Of a stretch of DNA of 64,000 nt, positions 1-9,056 are shown one piece after another. The notes under the pieces are model-generated. The model worked only from the letters and a program-made list of their open reading frames with translations. It was not told where the DNA came from and made no database searches. The DNA is taken from positions 1-64,000 of the forward strand of contig NZ_JAAFYZ010000012.1 in the NCBI RefSeq assembly GCF_018274385.1, in the 5' to 3' direction. Position 1 is the stretch's first letter, and each line of letters opens with the position of its first letter. The position numbers were made by a program, and so were the translations under genes. The stretch comes from Catenulispora pinistramenti (GTDB lineage Bacteria > Actinomycetota > Actinomycetes > Streptomycetales > Catenulisporaceae).

Positions 1-123
1 GGAACGGACCGCACCACCTCACAAACCGCAGCCGCTGAGACTCACCCGGCCACCCGAGGGAACCGCGCTAGTTTCCCTGAGGTTGCCGAGGCCCGCCGGA
101 GGCCCGGCTCTTCATCACAGTTT

Positions 124-215
124 TTGATCTTGATCTTGACCTTCAGCTCTTGATCTTGCCTGTGCTGTTGATCTTGCTTTTGATCTGGCTTGTGTCCTTG
201 CTCTGACTTGCTGGA
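124..215. repeat. GATC-rich low-complexity tract
   Basis: Degenerate repetition of a TTGATC / CTTGATCTTG unit. GATC occurs at 126, 132, 152, 170 and 182, five times within 60 bases, and the plus strand is almost free of A-runs. On the minus strand it would read as Lys/Gln/Asp repeats, but no start signal supports translation. Confidence 0.6.
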
Positions 216-419
216 GTTGAAGAGGCCTGAGGTGGGGCGGGGTTGTGAACGCGAAAACCGGCAGCCGACAAGCAAACCCGCCGCCCCGAACCCCGAACCG
301 GCACAACTATGACCGAAGGCCGTAAAAAGCTTTACAACCACAGCTCAACCGCAACCCGGCCCTCTACTGCATCCAGCCAGCAATCCAGCGAAACCGCCAC
401 GCCGACGACCTCCGCCCAG

Positions 420-450
420 GCCAAATCATCACCAGACCAAATCATCACCA
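420..450. repeat. Two-copy 15-16 bp direct repeat
   Basis: The unit ACCAAATCATCACCAG is present twice head to tail (about 420-435 and 436-450). No function is evident. Confidence 0.7.
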
Positions 451-503
451 GGGCGACCGTTGCCTGATACGGCACTAGCCATCGGTTGTCGGCTTCTGGC
501 TTG

Positions 504-524
504 CCGACTACCGACTACCGACTA
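504..524. repeat. 7-bp tandem repeat, three copies
   Basis: CCGACTA is repeated three times exactly (504-510, 511-517, 518-524), just downstream of the minus-strand hydrolase gene. No function is evident. Confidence 0.8.
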
Positions 525-563
525 CCGCCTCGCCAATTCGCTGCTCGCGACCGCCACCGGCCG

Positions 564-1463
564 TCAGCTCTTCAGCCAGTCGAGCAGTTCATTCGTGAAA
601 CGCATCGGCGCCTCCTCGTGCGGGAAGTGGCCGATGCCCTCCAGCAGCCGCCAGCGGTAGGCGGCGGTGACGTAGCGCCCCGAGCCCCGGGCGACGTGCG
701 GTAGCAGGGCGTTGTCGAGCTCGCCCTGCATGTGCAGTACCGGAACCCGCACCTCGGTGCGCATCCGCTGCGCGAACCGCATCCCGTCCGGGCGGACCAG
801 GGACCTGATGAGCCAGCGGTAGTACTCCAGCGAGGAGTGTGCGGCGCCGGGGACGAGCATTGCGTCGCGGTAGCGCTGCGCCACGTCCAGCTCCGGCCAT
901 CCGGTCGCGCCCCATTCCGCGAGCAGCTGCTCGACCAGCATGGCCGCGTCGCGGGTCAGGGCTTTCTCCGGGGCCCACGGTCGCTGGGCGGACCACATGA
1001 AACGGGCCGCGGAGATCTGCTTGGGGTCGCTCAGCAGGCTCTGGCGCAGTCGGCGCGGATGGGCCGAACCGGTGACCGCCAGGCGGTTCACGGCTGCCGG
1101 TCGGAAGACCGCCGCGGTCCAGCCGATGAAGGCGCCCCATTCGTGGCCGACGAGTGTGGCGTTGGACTGGCCGAGTGCCCGGATCACCCCGGTGACGTCC
1201 ATGGTCAGGGTGAGTGGGTCGTAGCCGCGCGGGGTCTTGTCGCTGCCGCCGTAGCCGCGCAGGTCCATCGCCACGGCGCGGTAGCCGGCGTCGGCGACCG
1301 CTGGGAGCTGGTGCCGCCAGGACCACCAGAATTCCGGGAAGCCGTGCAGGAACAGCACCAGCGGGCCCTCGCCCATCTCGGCGACGTGGAACCGGGCGCC
1401 GTTCGCGGAGATGTCGCGGTGCGTCCACGGGCCGGCCAGGCGGATCGGATCGGAATCCTGCAT
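564..1463 (-). CDS. Alpha/beta hydrolase, epoxide-hydrolase-like
   Basis: A 299-residue alpha/beta-fold hydrolase of the epoxide hydrolase / haloalkane dehalogenase type, probably cytosolic. The HGFPE oxyanion motif is at residues 40-44, the nucleophile elbow VGHEWG at 105-110, and a C-terminal GIGHFPHEE segment supplies the catalytic His. Family members normally carry Asp in the elbow (GHDWG). Here the codon is GAA, so the nucleophile position is Glu, which is unusual and makes the reaction uncertain. The start at 1463 is preceded by GGGAGG at good spacing; a longer upstream reading has no such signal and adds a low-quality 52-residue leader. The gene is divergent from the Eis-like gene. Fold is secure, substrate unknown. 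Confidence 0.85.
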   Translation of the reverse strand: MQDSDPIRLAGPWTHRDISANGARFHVAEMGEGPLVLFLHGFPEFWWSWRHQLPAVADAGYRAVAMDLRGYGGSDKTPRGYDPLTLTMDVTGVIRALGQSNATLVGHEWGAFIGWTAAVFRPAAVNRLAVTGSAHPRRLRQSLLSDPKQISAARFMWSAQRPWAPEKALTRDAAMLVEQLLAEWGATGWPELDVAQRYRDAMLVPGAAHSSLEYYRWLIRSLVRPDGMRFAQRMRTEVRVPVLHMQGELDNALLPHVARGSGRYVTAAYRWRLLEGIGHFPHEEAPMRFTNELLDWLKS

Positions 1464-1594
1464 GGGTTCAGCCTCCCACGTGGCGCACGCTCTAGGTTGC
1501 CTCCTCCGCCGGTGCGTACGGGTGGCCGGTGGGCACGGCAGGCCGGGATCGGCGGCGGGTCGGGCGGAAATCGGCTCGCTCAGACGGGGCGGTG

Positions 1595-2860
1595 ATGTTG
1601 CCATGGAGTATGAGCACAAACGCTGCGGCCTACCCGGTTCGTCCCATCACCAAGGGCGAGACCGAGGACTTCTACGCGCAACTCAACTTCGCCTTCCATG
1701 AGGAACCGCCGGAGGAAATGCAGGATCTGTGGCTGCGCCTGGTGTCCCGGGAGCGGACGGTCGCCGCGTTCGACGGCGACGAACTGATCGGCACCGGGGG
1801 CGACATCCCCTTCGAGCTGACGGTGCCCGGCGGGGTCACGGTGCCGACGGCCGGCGTCACGATGATCACCGTGAAGGCCACCCACCGCCGGCGCGGCATC
1901 CTGACCGGGATGATGCGGCACCAGATGACCGGCTGGCACGAGCGCGGCGACGCGGCGGTCGCGACCCTGTTCTCCTCCGAGCCCGCGATCTACGGCCGTT
2001 TCGGCTATGGGGTGGGCACGCATGCGCTCGCGCTCACCATCCCGCGGGGCGGTGAAGGGCTGTCGGCGGTGCCCGGCAGCGACGGGTTCCAGATGCGGAT
2101 GGTGGATCCGCGCAAGGCGTACGACCGCTGTCAGGCGGTGTTCGACGCGGTCCGGCTGGGCCGTCCGGGCATGGTCGCCCGCATCGGCAAGGGCTGGGGC
2201 GACGTGGCGACGCTCGACAACGAGTTCACCCGGGACGACGCCGGCCCGCTGCGCTGCGTGGTCGCCGAGGACGCCGCGGGCCAGGTGGCCGGCTACGCCC
2301 GGTACCAGGTCGAGGCCGACTTCGACAATCCGGCGCGGCCCGACGGCAAGGTGCAGGTCCGGGAGGTCCACGGCCGCGACCTCGCCTCCTACATCGCCGT
2401 GTGGCGCTTCCTGACCGACATCGACCTGACCCTCGAGGTCCACGCCGAGGTGCCGACCGACGACCCGCTGATGTTCCTGCTCGCCGACCCCCGGCAGTCG
2501 GTGCCCCGGGTGGAGGACGTGCTGTATGTGCGGCTCGTGGATGTGGACCGGGCACTCGCCGGGCGGCGTTACGCGGCGCCGGTGGATGTGGTGTTCGAGC
2601 TCGCGGACCCGTTCTGCCCGTGGAACACCGGCCGGTGGCGGCTGAGCGGCGACGCCGACGGCGCGGTGTGCACGCCGACCACGGACCCGGCCGATCTGGT
2701 GCTGGGGCCGCGCGAACTCGGCACGGCCTACCTCGGTGGCCTCTCGCTCAGCGCGCTGGGCCGGGCCGGGCGGGTCGAGGAACTGCGGCCGGGCGCGCTG
2801 GCGGCGGCGTCGCGGGGATTTGTGAGCGAGGTCGCGCCGTTCGCGCCCTTCGAATTCTGA
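1595..2860 (+). CDS. Eis-type GNAT N-acetyltransferase
   Basis: About 420 residues, the usual length of the Eis (enhanced intracellular survival) family: two GNAT lobes followed by an SCP2-like C-terminal domain. The acetyl-CoA-binding region is visible as V-T-M-I-T-V followed by HRRRGIL and TGMM. The segment LFSSEPAIYGRFGYG is also typical of Eis proteins. Known members acetylate amines such as aminoglycosides or lysine side chains; the substrate here cannot be read from sequence. Start is ambiguous: ATG 1595 has GGGG at 1586-1589, while ATG 1610 (MSTNAA) gives a more family-like N-terminus but poor spacing. The next gene starts 17 bases downstream, so co-transcription is likely. Confidence 0.85.
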   Translation: MLPWSMSTNAAAYPVRPITKGETEDFYAQLNFAFHEEPPEEMQDLWLRLVSRERTVAAFDGDELIGTGGDIPFELTVPGGVTVPTAGVTMITVKATHRRRGILTGMMRHQMTGWHERGDAAVATLFSSEPAIYGRFGYGVGTHALALTIPRGGEGLSAVPGSDGFQMRMVDPRKAYDRCQAVFDAVRLGRPGMVARIGKGWGDVATLDNEFTRDDAGPLRCVVAEDAAGQVAGYARYQVEADFDNPARPDGKVQVREVHGRDLASYIAVWRFLTDIDLTLEVHAEVPTDDPLMFLLADPRQSVPRVEDVLYVRLVDVDRALAGRRYAAPVDVVFELADPFCPWNTGRWRLSGDADGAVCTPTTDPADLVLGPRELGTAYLGGLSLSALGRAGRVEELRPGALAAASRGFVSEVAPFAPFEF

Positions 2861-2877
2861 TCGGTATGTTGGCGGCC

Positions 2878-3732
<855 letters not shown>

Positions 3733-3758
3733 CGAGCGGTGAAGGTATGCGGGTGTCT

Positions 3759-3824
3759 GGCTGAGTTGTCCAGATTGTCAGGCCGAGTTATACCGATTGT
3801 TCGGCTGCGTTATACAGATCACGG
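3759..3824 (+). repeat. Three tandem degenerate 22-bp repeats upstream of the B12 operon
   Basis: Three consecutive 22-base units (3759-3780, 3781-3802, 3803-3824), each beginning GGCYGMGTT and containing a TAYA(C)GAT- or CAGATT-like core. They lie about 45 bases before the cobalamin riboswitch. The spacing of 22 bp is two helical turns, suggesting a binding array or promoter-region element for the btu transcript. Confidence 0.6.
3766..3794 (+). promoter_or_regulatory. Candidate promoter of the btuFCD transcript
   Basis: TTGTCC (3766-3771) and TATACC (3789-3794) are separated by 17 bases, which would place the transcript start near 3801, upstream of the riboswitch. It lies inside the 22-bp repeats. 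This is pattern matching only. Confidence 0.35.
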
Positions 3825-3868
3825 GTCCCGCGGCGGCTCAGGGTTAGTCGCGGGGCCCGGCGCTTGCT

Positions 3869-3995
3869 AGCGTCTTGGGTGACGGCGGTTCGCGCCGTCC
3901 ACATCGTGTGCAGCGAAGCCGGTGGGAATCCGGCGCTGTCCCGCAACTGTGAGCTCCCCGGCGGGGAGCAAGCCAGGTCGCCTCACGCGCTGTGC
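3869..3995 (+). ncRNA. Cobalamin (adenosylcobalamin) riboswitch
   Basis: Conserved core of the B12 riboswitch family: a P2-like hairpin GACGGCG/CGCCGTC (3881-3899), then GCAGCGAAGCCGGTGGGAAT leading into a CCGGC stem, the hallmark GTCCCGCAACTGTGAG (3938-3953), a GC-rich stem, and the B12-box-like AGCCAGGTCGCC (3971-3982). It sits in the 5' leader of the btuF start at 4102 and should lower expression when cobalamin is plentiful. No U-tailed terminator is visible between it and the start codon, so control at translation initiation is the likelier mode. Confidence 0.93.
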
Positions 3996-4101
3996 CAACG
4001 TTCGGCCCTCGCGGTTCGGGGCGGTCCGGCTGTGCGCAACCACGGTCACCTGGGCCGACGCGTGCCGTGCGGGTCGCGGATCAGCCGGAGGAGCTGACCT
4101 C

Positions 4102-5091
4102 GTGCACTCTCGTCCGCACGCCCTGACCCGGCGGATAGCCGTCGGTGTCGTCGCGGCCTCGGCGCTGTTGGCCGCCGGCTGTTCGTCCTCGAAGTCGACG
4201 CCGGCCGGGTCCGGGTCCTCGACCATCCCGGCCACGTCCACCAGTGCCGGCGCCGCGGTGTTCCCGACCACCATCACCGCCAAGAACGGCCCGGTGAAGC
4301 TGGCGGCCGAGCCCAAGAAGATCGTGTCGTTGTCGCCCTCGGCCACCGAGGACCTGTTCCAGATCGGCGCCGGCTCCCAGGTGATCGCCGTCGACGACCA
4401 GTCGAACTACCCCGCCAACGCGCCGAAGACGACCCTGTCCGGCTACAAGCCGAACGCCGAGGCGATCGCCAAGTACAACCCGGACCTGGTCGTGGTCGCC
4501 GACGACAGCTCGCAGATCGTGGAGCAGCTGGGCAAGCTGAACGTGCCGGTCCTGTGGTTCGACGCCGCGAACAACCTCGACGACGCCTACAACCAGATCA
4601 CCGAACTCGGCGCCGCCACCGGCCACGCGACCCAGGCCGCGACCGAGGTCGGCACCATGAAGCAGCAGATCAACGCGGCGATCGCCGGCGCCAAGAAGCC
4701 GGCCAGTCCGCTCAAGTACTACTACGAGGTCGGCACCCCGGGGAACTACAGCGCCACCTCCAAGACCTTCATCGGCTCGATCTTCGCCCAGTTCGGCCTC
4801 ACCGACATCGCCGACCCGGCGGATAAGACCGGCGGCGGCTACCCGCAGCTGTCCGACGAGTACCTGGTCACCTCGGCCCCGGACCTGATCTTCCTGGCCG
4901 ACACCAAGTGCTGCCAGCAGACGGCGGCCACCGTCGCCGCCCGCCCCGGCTGGTCGGCGATCCCCGCGGTCAAGAACGCGGCCAAGGGCACCGTGGTCGG
5001 CCTCGACGACGACATCGCCTCCCGCTGGGGCCCCCGCCTGGTGCAGCTGGTGCAGCAGATCTCGAAGGCCGTGAACCAGGCCCAGGGCTGA
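4102..5091 (+). CDS. btuF: Vitamin B12 ABC transporter substrate-binding lipoprotein (BtuF)
   Basis: A 329-residue class III periplasmic-type binding protein anchored as a lipoprotein: positively charged N-terminus, hydrophobic stretch and lipobox LLAAGC with Cys27. The mature part has the FepB/BtuF pattern: KKIVSLSPSATEDLFQIGAG near the start, YNPDLVVVADD in the first lobe, and a second lobe with PDLIFLADT. The start is GTG 4102, with a strong GGAGGAG at 4087-4093; an upstream ATG in the same frame lies inside the riboswitch and is rejected. It is first of three genes for cobalamin (or corrinoid) import, and the riboswitch directly upstream makes the ligand assignment firm. Confidence 0.92.
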   Translation: MHSRPHALTRRIAVGVVAASALLAAGCSSSKSTPAGSGSSTIPATSTSAGAAVFPTTITAKNGPVKLAAEPKKIVSLSPSATEDLFQIGAGSQVIAVDDQSNYPANAPKTTLSGYKPNAEAIAKYNPDLVVVADDSSQIVEQLGKLNVPVLWFDAANNLDDAYNQITELGAATGHATQAATEVGTMKQQINAAIAGAKKPASPLKYYYEVGTPGNYSATSKTFIGSIFAQFGLTDIADPADKTGGGYPQLSDEYLVTSAPDLIFLADTKCCQQTAATVAARPGWSAIPAVKNAAKGTVVGLDDDIASRWGPRLVQLVQQISKAVNQAQG

Positions 5092-5100
5092 GCCACGACG

Positions 5101-6438
5101 ATGGGGCGCGGAGCGGACTCGGAGACGACGCCGGGCGTGGGCGGCACCGATGCCGCGCGCCCGGGCGCCGGTCCGCTGGCGATGGCAGGTGCGGGTGAAG
5201 ACGGCCTTGCCGAGATGAACGCTTCGGTGCCGAGCCCGACAGGTGCCCTGGCTGTTGATCACTCGGCGACCGATGACCTGGTGCCGGAATCGGCTGGCAT
5301 CGGCGAGTCGAACAGCGATCTGTCTGCGAGTCCTGATCGTTCAGCGATCGATGGCCGGGCGACCACCATCACCAGCGCCACCTCCGCTCCACACCGTTCC
5401 CGTCGCCCGGCCCGCCCCACCATCGCGCTCTTGGCGGCGACCGCAGTCCTCCTGCTCGCGGTCCTCGTCTCCAGCCTCGGCGGCGCCGCGGGTCTGCCGG
5501 TGCTCGGCACCACCGAGGCGTTGCTCGACAAGCTCCCCTTCGTCGACATCCACACCGGGCTCGGGCCGGTGCAGCTGAGTGTGCTCAACGAGATCCGGCT
5601 GCCGCGCGTGTTGTTGGCGACGTTGGTCGGTGCGCTGCTCGCGCAGGCCGGGGCCGCGTATCAGGGCGTGTTCCGCAATCCGCTGTCCGATTCCGGGACC
5701 ATCGGTGCGTCGGCCGGTGCCGGTATGGCCGCGACGCTCGTCATCGTCTACGGCGGCGGGCCCGAGCACACCGTGGCGGGCATCGGTGCGGTGCCGCTGG
5801 CTGCCTTCGTGGGGGCGCTCGGCGGAGTGCTGGCCAGCTACGTGCTCGGCACGCTCGTGGGGCGCGGGGGCACTGCCTCGCTGATCCTCGCCGGCGTCGC
5901 GGTCAGTTCGTTCGTGGGGGCGGTGCAGACCTTCGTCATGCAGCGCAGCACCGCGGATGTGCGGCAGGTGTACTCGTGGCTGTTCGGGAGCTTCGCCGCG
6001 TCCGACTGGTCCCTGGTGCGGCTGGCCCTGCCCTACGCTGTCATCAGCGTCCTGATCGTCAGTGTGCACGCCAGGCACCTGGACGTTCTGGCCCTCGGCG
6101 ACGACGAGGCGGCCACGCTCGGCCTGCACCCGGTGCGCACGCGGCTGATCGTCCTGGCCGCCGCCTCGCTGGCCACCGCCACGGCCGTCGCGGTGAGCGG
6201 CATCATCGGCTTCGTCGGCCTGGTGGTGCCGCACGTCGTGCGGCGCGTCGCGGGCCCGGGCCACCGGCTGCTGCTGCCGATGAGCCTGCTGGTGGGCGGG
6301 GCGTTCCTGGTGCTGGCCGACCTGCTGGCCCGCACCGTGCTGGCCCCGGCCGAGCTGCCGATCGGCGTGGTCACCTCGTTCGTCGGCGCGCCGTTCTTCC
6401 TGGTCATCCTGCGCGCGACCCGGGAGCGCGACCGGTGA
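5101..6438 (+). CDS. btuC: Vitamin B12 ABC transporter permease (BtuC, FecCD family)
   Basis: A FecCD-family permease with multiple hydrophobic segments from about residue 105 onward. The segment GIIGFVGLVVPHVVRRVAGPGHR near residue 365 is the conserved loop that contacts the ATPase. As read from ATG 5101 the protein has 445 residues, about 100 more than usual; the excess is a Ser/Ala/Asp-rich, probably disordered N-terminal tail. No clear ribosome site precedes 5101, and starts at 5182, 5215 or later in-frame GTG codons are possible, so the tail may be partly untranslated. Its end overlaps the ATPase start by four bases. Confidence 0.88.
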   Translation: MGRGADSETTPGVGGTDAARPGAGPLAMAGAGEDGLAEMNASVPSPTGALAVDHSATDDLVPESAGIGESNSDLSASPDRSAIDGRATTITSATSAPHRSRRPARPTIALLAATAVLLLAVLVSSLGGAAGLPVLGTTEALLDKLPFVDIHTGLGPVQLSVLNEIRLPRVLLATLVGALLAQAGAAYQGVFRNPLSDSGTIGASAGAGMAATLVIVYGGGPEHTVAGIGAVPLAAFVGALGGVLASYVLGTLVGRGGTASLILAGVAVSSFVGAVQTFVMQRSTADVRQVYSWLFGSFAASDWSLVRLALPYAVISVLIVSVHARHLDVLALGDDEAATLGLHPVRTRLIVLAAASLATATAVAVSGIIGFVGLVVPHVVRRVAGPGHRLLLPMSLLVGGAFLVLADLLARTVLAPAELPIGVVTSFVGAPFFLVILRATRERDR

Positions 6439-7220
6439 GCGCGGTCAAGGCCGCCGGGGTGCGGGTGACGCTGGACCGCAAGTCGATCCTGCGCGGCGTG
6501 GACCTCGCCGTGGCCTCCGGTTCGTGGCACGCGGTCCTCGGCCCGAACGGCGCGGGGAAGTCCACGCTGCTCAAGGCGATCGTGGGGATCCTGCCCTACC
6601 AAGGCGAGATCCAGGTCGGCGGCGAGGCGGTCGCGAAGCTGGCGGCGAAGGCCCGGGCCCGGTTGATCGCCTACGTCCCGCAGCAGCCGCAGCTCCCCGC
6701 AGACATGACCGTCGCCGAGTACGTCCTGCTCGGCCGCACCCCGCACCTGGGCTACCTCGGCGTCGAGTCCCGCACGGACCGTGCGGTCGCGGACGGCGCG
6801 CTGGAGCGCCTGGACCTCGCCGGATTCGCCGGCCGCCGGCTCGGCGCGATGTCCGGCGGCGAACGCCAGCGCGTGGTCCTGGCCCGGGCCCTGGCTCAGC
6901 AGGCCGGGGTGCTGTTGCTGGACGAGCCGACCACCGCGCTGGACCTCGGACACCAGCAACAGGTCCTGGATCTGGTCGACGAACTCCGTTCCACCGAGGG
7001 CCTGACCGTCATCAGTACCCTGCATGATCTCAGCCTCGCCGCGCAGTACGCGGATGACCTCACCCTGCTGGTCGACGGTGCGGTCGTCGCCCACGGCACG
7101 GCCCGCGAAGTCCTTACCGAGCAACGGATCGCCGAGCACTACGGAGCTCGCGTGCGAGTCTTCGACGACGGCGCGGGACGCCCCGTCATCCACCTGGTCC
7201 GCGACCGCCGACCCGGCTAA
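6435..7220 (+). CDS. btuD: Vitamin B12 ABC transporter ATPase (BtuD)
   Basis: A 261-residue ABC ATPase. Walker A GPNGAGKST, a Q-loop region YVPQQPQLP, signature MSGGERQR, Walker B VLLLDEPTTALD and the H-switch TLHD are all intact. Translation starts at GTG 6435 in a GTGA overlap with the permease stop, which indicates translational coupling. It powers import through BtuC with BtuF as the receptor. Siderophore transporters share this architecture, but the operon's B12 riboswitch favours corrinoid uptake. Confidence 0.92.
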   Translation: MSAVKAAGVRVTLDRKSILRGVDLAVASGSWHAVLGPNGAGKSTLLKAIVGILPYQGEIQVGGEAVAKLAAKARARLIAYVPQQPQLPADMTVAEYVLLGRTPHLGYLGVESRTDRAVADGALERLDLAGFAGRRLGAMSGGERQRVVLARALAQQAGVLLLDEPTTALDLGHQQQVLDLVDELRSTEGLTVISTLHDLSLAAQYADDLTLLVDGAVVAHGTAREVLTEQRIAEHYGARVRVFDDGAGRPVIHLVRDRRPG

Positions 7221-8569
7221 GGCGAATAAGAAACCTGAGGCACGTCATAGCAGTTCGTGTCCATATCGGGCACCCGGGTCACCCAACCGCCCTGCCCGCC
7301 GTTCGCAGAGTCCTGCCATTGCGCGACGTCGAAGCACGCGTGCGTCGTCCCGGTCGGTGCCTTCACGTCGAACTGCGCCGGCGTGATGATCCCGTGCGCG
7401 TCATAAGGCTTCCCGGAGTTCATGAACTTCTCGACGCACACCCGCGTCACATCCGCCCCGCACGAAGCCACCGCGTCGGTGAGCCACTGCGCCGAGGCCC
7501 AGCCGTCGATCTCCCACTCCGACAGCTTCCCCTGCCGATCCGGGAAGTACTTCGCCATCGCATCCCGGAACGCCTTCACCGCCGGGTTCGACGTGTCCTC
7601 GTAGTTGGCGTCGGAGGAGTTCGCGTACAACAGGTTCCGGCACTTCGGCGCGTCCTTGTACGTCGTGGCGACCGTGGCGTCCCAACTCTGCACGGTCGTG
7701 AACTTCGCCTTGATCGGCACCCCGGCGTCCTCGATCGCCTTGCACAGCCGGGCGTTCCCGTCGGTGTCGATGGTGTCGAAGACGACGTCCACACCCTTGT
7801 TCTTCATGTCCAGGGCCGCGGAGTCGAAGTCGGCCAACGCGATGTCCAGCTGCTCCGGGACGACCGTGAACCCCTCCTTGCGCAACGCCTCGGCCTCATA
7901 GGAGGCGTACCGTGCCGAGTCGGCCTGGTTGTACGAAACGAGCCCGGCGACGTGCGCGCCCAACACGGTCTTCGCATAGTGCTCGGCCTCAGTGGACGAA
8001 TACAGCTTCCCCTGCCAGCCGATGGTCTTGCCGTCACGCGGATAGTCGCTGCCGTAGATCGAGTACAGGTGCGGGTACTGGTCGTACGCGTTGCTGATCG
8101 GCTCGCCGCCGATGTCCGGCACGTCCTTGGCCGAGACGTAGGACGCACCGTCGTACTGGAAGATCGAGTTCCCGGCGAACGCGAACACCTTGTCCTGGTC
8201 GATCAGCGTGTGCGCGCAGGACACGTCGGTCCCGCCGACCCCCTGGTCGTCACAGGTGACGAAGCTGATCTGCCGGCCGTTGATCCCGCCGGCCGCGTTC
8301 AGCGCCTTGAAGAACGCCTGCGCCCCGTACATCGGGCCGGAGAAGGTGTCCGGGCCGAGCAGCGAGTCCACCGAATCGATCATCCCGATCTTGATCGAGG
8401 TCGGGGTGACGCCGATATCGCCGGCCGCGTTCGCCGAGGCGGCAGCGGTCGAGCCCGTGCCCGGTGCCGCGGGGTTCTGGGAAGTGAACGCCGAATCCGG
8501 CAACCGCGTGCCGCACGCCGCGGTTCCGAGCAGCGTCAGACCCGCTCCGAGCACGAAGATCCGCCGCAT
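7217..8569 (-). CDS. Branched-chain-amino-acid-type ABC substrate-binding lipoprotein
   Basis: A 450-residue type I periplasmic-binding protein (LivK/Peripla_BP_6 class), with lipobox GTAAC giving a lipid-anchored Cys at residue 19. The mature part opens with GVTPTSIKIGMIDS and GAQAFFKALNAAGGINGRQI, typical of LivK-like proteins, and has several extra cysteines that could form disulfides. Start 8569 is preceded by GGGAGGACCG. No permease or ATPase gene adjoins it; it overlaps the btuD end by four bases convergently. The only matching transporter in the window is the Liv-type system at 34165-37537, which lacks its own binding protein, so a partnership at a distance is possible but unproven. 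Confidence 0.85.
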   Translation of the reverse strand: MRRIFVLGAGLTLLGTAACGTRLPDSAFTSQNPAAPGTGSTAAASANAAGDIGVTPTSIKIGMIDSVDSLLGPDTFSGPMYGAQAFFKALNAAGGINGRQISFVTCDDQGVGGTDVSCAHTLIDQDKVFAFAGNSIFQYDGASYVSAKDVPDIGGEPISNAYDQYPHLYSIYGSDYPRDGKTIGWQGKLYSSTEAEHYAKTVLGAHVAGLVSYNQADSARYASYEAEALRKEGFTVVPEQLDIALADFDSAALDMKNKGVDVVFDTIDTDGNARLCKAIEDAGVPIKAKFTTVQSWDATVATTYKDAPKCRNLLYANSSDANYEDTSNPAVKAFRDAMAKYFPDRQGKLSEWEIDGWASAQWLTDAVASCGADVTRVCVEKFMNSGKPYDAHGIITPAQFDVKAPTGTTHACFDVAQWQDSANGGQGGWVTRVPDMDTNCYDVPQVSYSP

Positions 8570-8658
8570 CGGTCCTCCCGCGAGGTGGTACCGGACTGCC
8601 GAACCGCGTGTATCAGGACTCGATATCCCTACCGGGCCCGCGAAAAGCCTAGCTCGCC

Positions 8659-9021
8659 TCAGGGATCCACGCTCGTGGTCCCGGCACTGGTCCCGCTGCT
8701 GTCCACGCCGCCGCTCCCGGTCGACACCGAGGCCGCCGGCGGGGGCTGGCCGCCGCTGCCGCCGCCGCCCGGGAGCACCACGGTGCCGCTGGAGTGCGCG
8801 ACCGCCGCGATCCCGGCGACCATGCCGAAGCCCGCGACGCACAGCGCCCCGGCCGCCAGGCCGGTGCGCACCCGCTGCCGGTGCCGGATGCGACCGCCGA
8901 GGACCTCCACGGTCGCGATCACATCGTCCACGTCCGGCAGCCCGGGTTCCCCGGCGGCGAAGGCGGTCCCGATCAGACCGCGCATCGCGTCCTCGCCCGC
9001 GGACGCGTCCACCGCGTTCAT
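8659..9021 (-). CDS. Small single-pass membrane protein, sigma-factor partner
   Basis: A 120-residue protein with an acidic cytoplasmic part (about residues 1-50), one hydrophobic segment (LAAGALCVAGFGMVAGIAAVA, about 55-75) and a Gly/Ser/Pro-rich external tail. GGGAGG precedes the ATG at 9021. It begins 35 bases after the ECF sigma gene and on the same strand. Small membrane proteins in this position next to SigE-like sigma factors often act as sensors or anti-sigma factors; no zinc-binding HxxxCxxC motif is visible, so this role is inferred from position only. Confidence 0.7.
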   Translation of the reverse strand: MNAVDASAGEDAMRGLIGTAFAAGEPGLPDVDDVIATVEVLGGRIRHRQRVRTGLAAGALCVAGFGMVAGIAAVAHSSGTVVLPGGGGSGGQPPPAASVSTGSGGVDSSGTSAGTTSVDP

Positions 9022-9056
9022 CCGTGTCCTCCCTTCGCCGACTCCGTGCCCATCGC

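Larger units (their letters stand above)
1..563. other. Intergenic region with short repeats, no convincing gene
   Basis: No reading frame here has the codon usage, start signal or recognisable protein of the neighbouring genes. The stretch is less GC-rich than the rest of the window and holds a GATC-rich low-complexity tract, a 15-16 bp direct repeat and a 7-bp tandem repeat, listed separately. The only gene boundary is the end of the minus-strand hydrolase gene at 564. Confidence 0.6.

Noticed and set aside
42-341. 99-residue minus-strand reading frame
   Set aside because: Low-complexity Lys/Gln/Asp content produced by the GATC repeat; no ribosome site and codon use unlike the neighbours.
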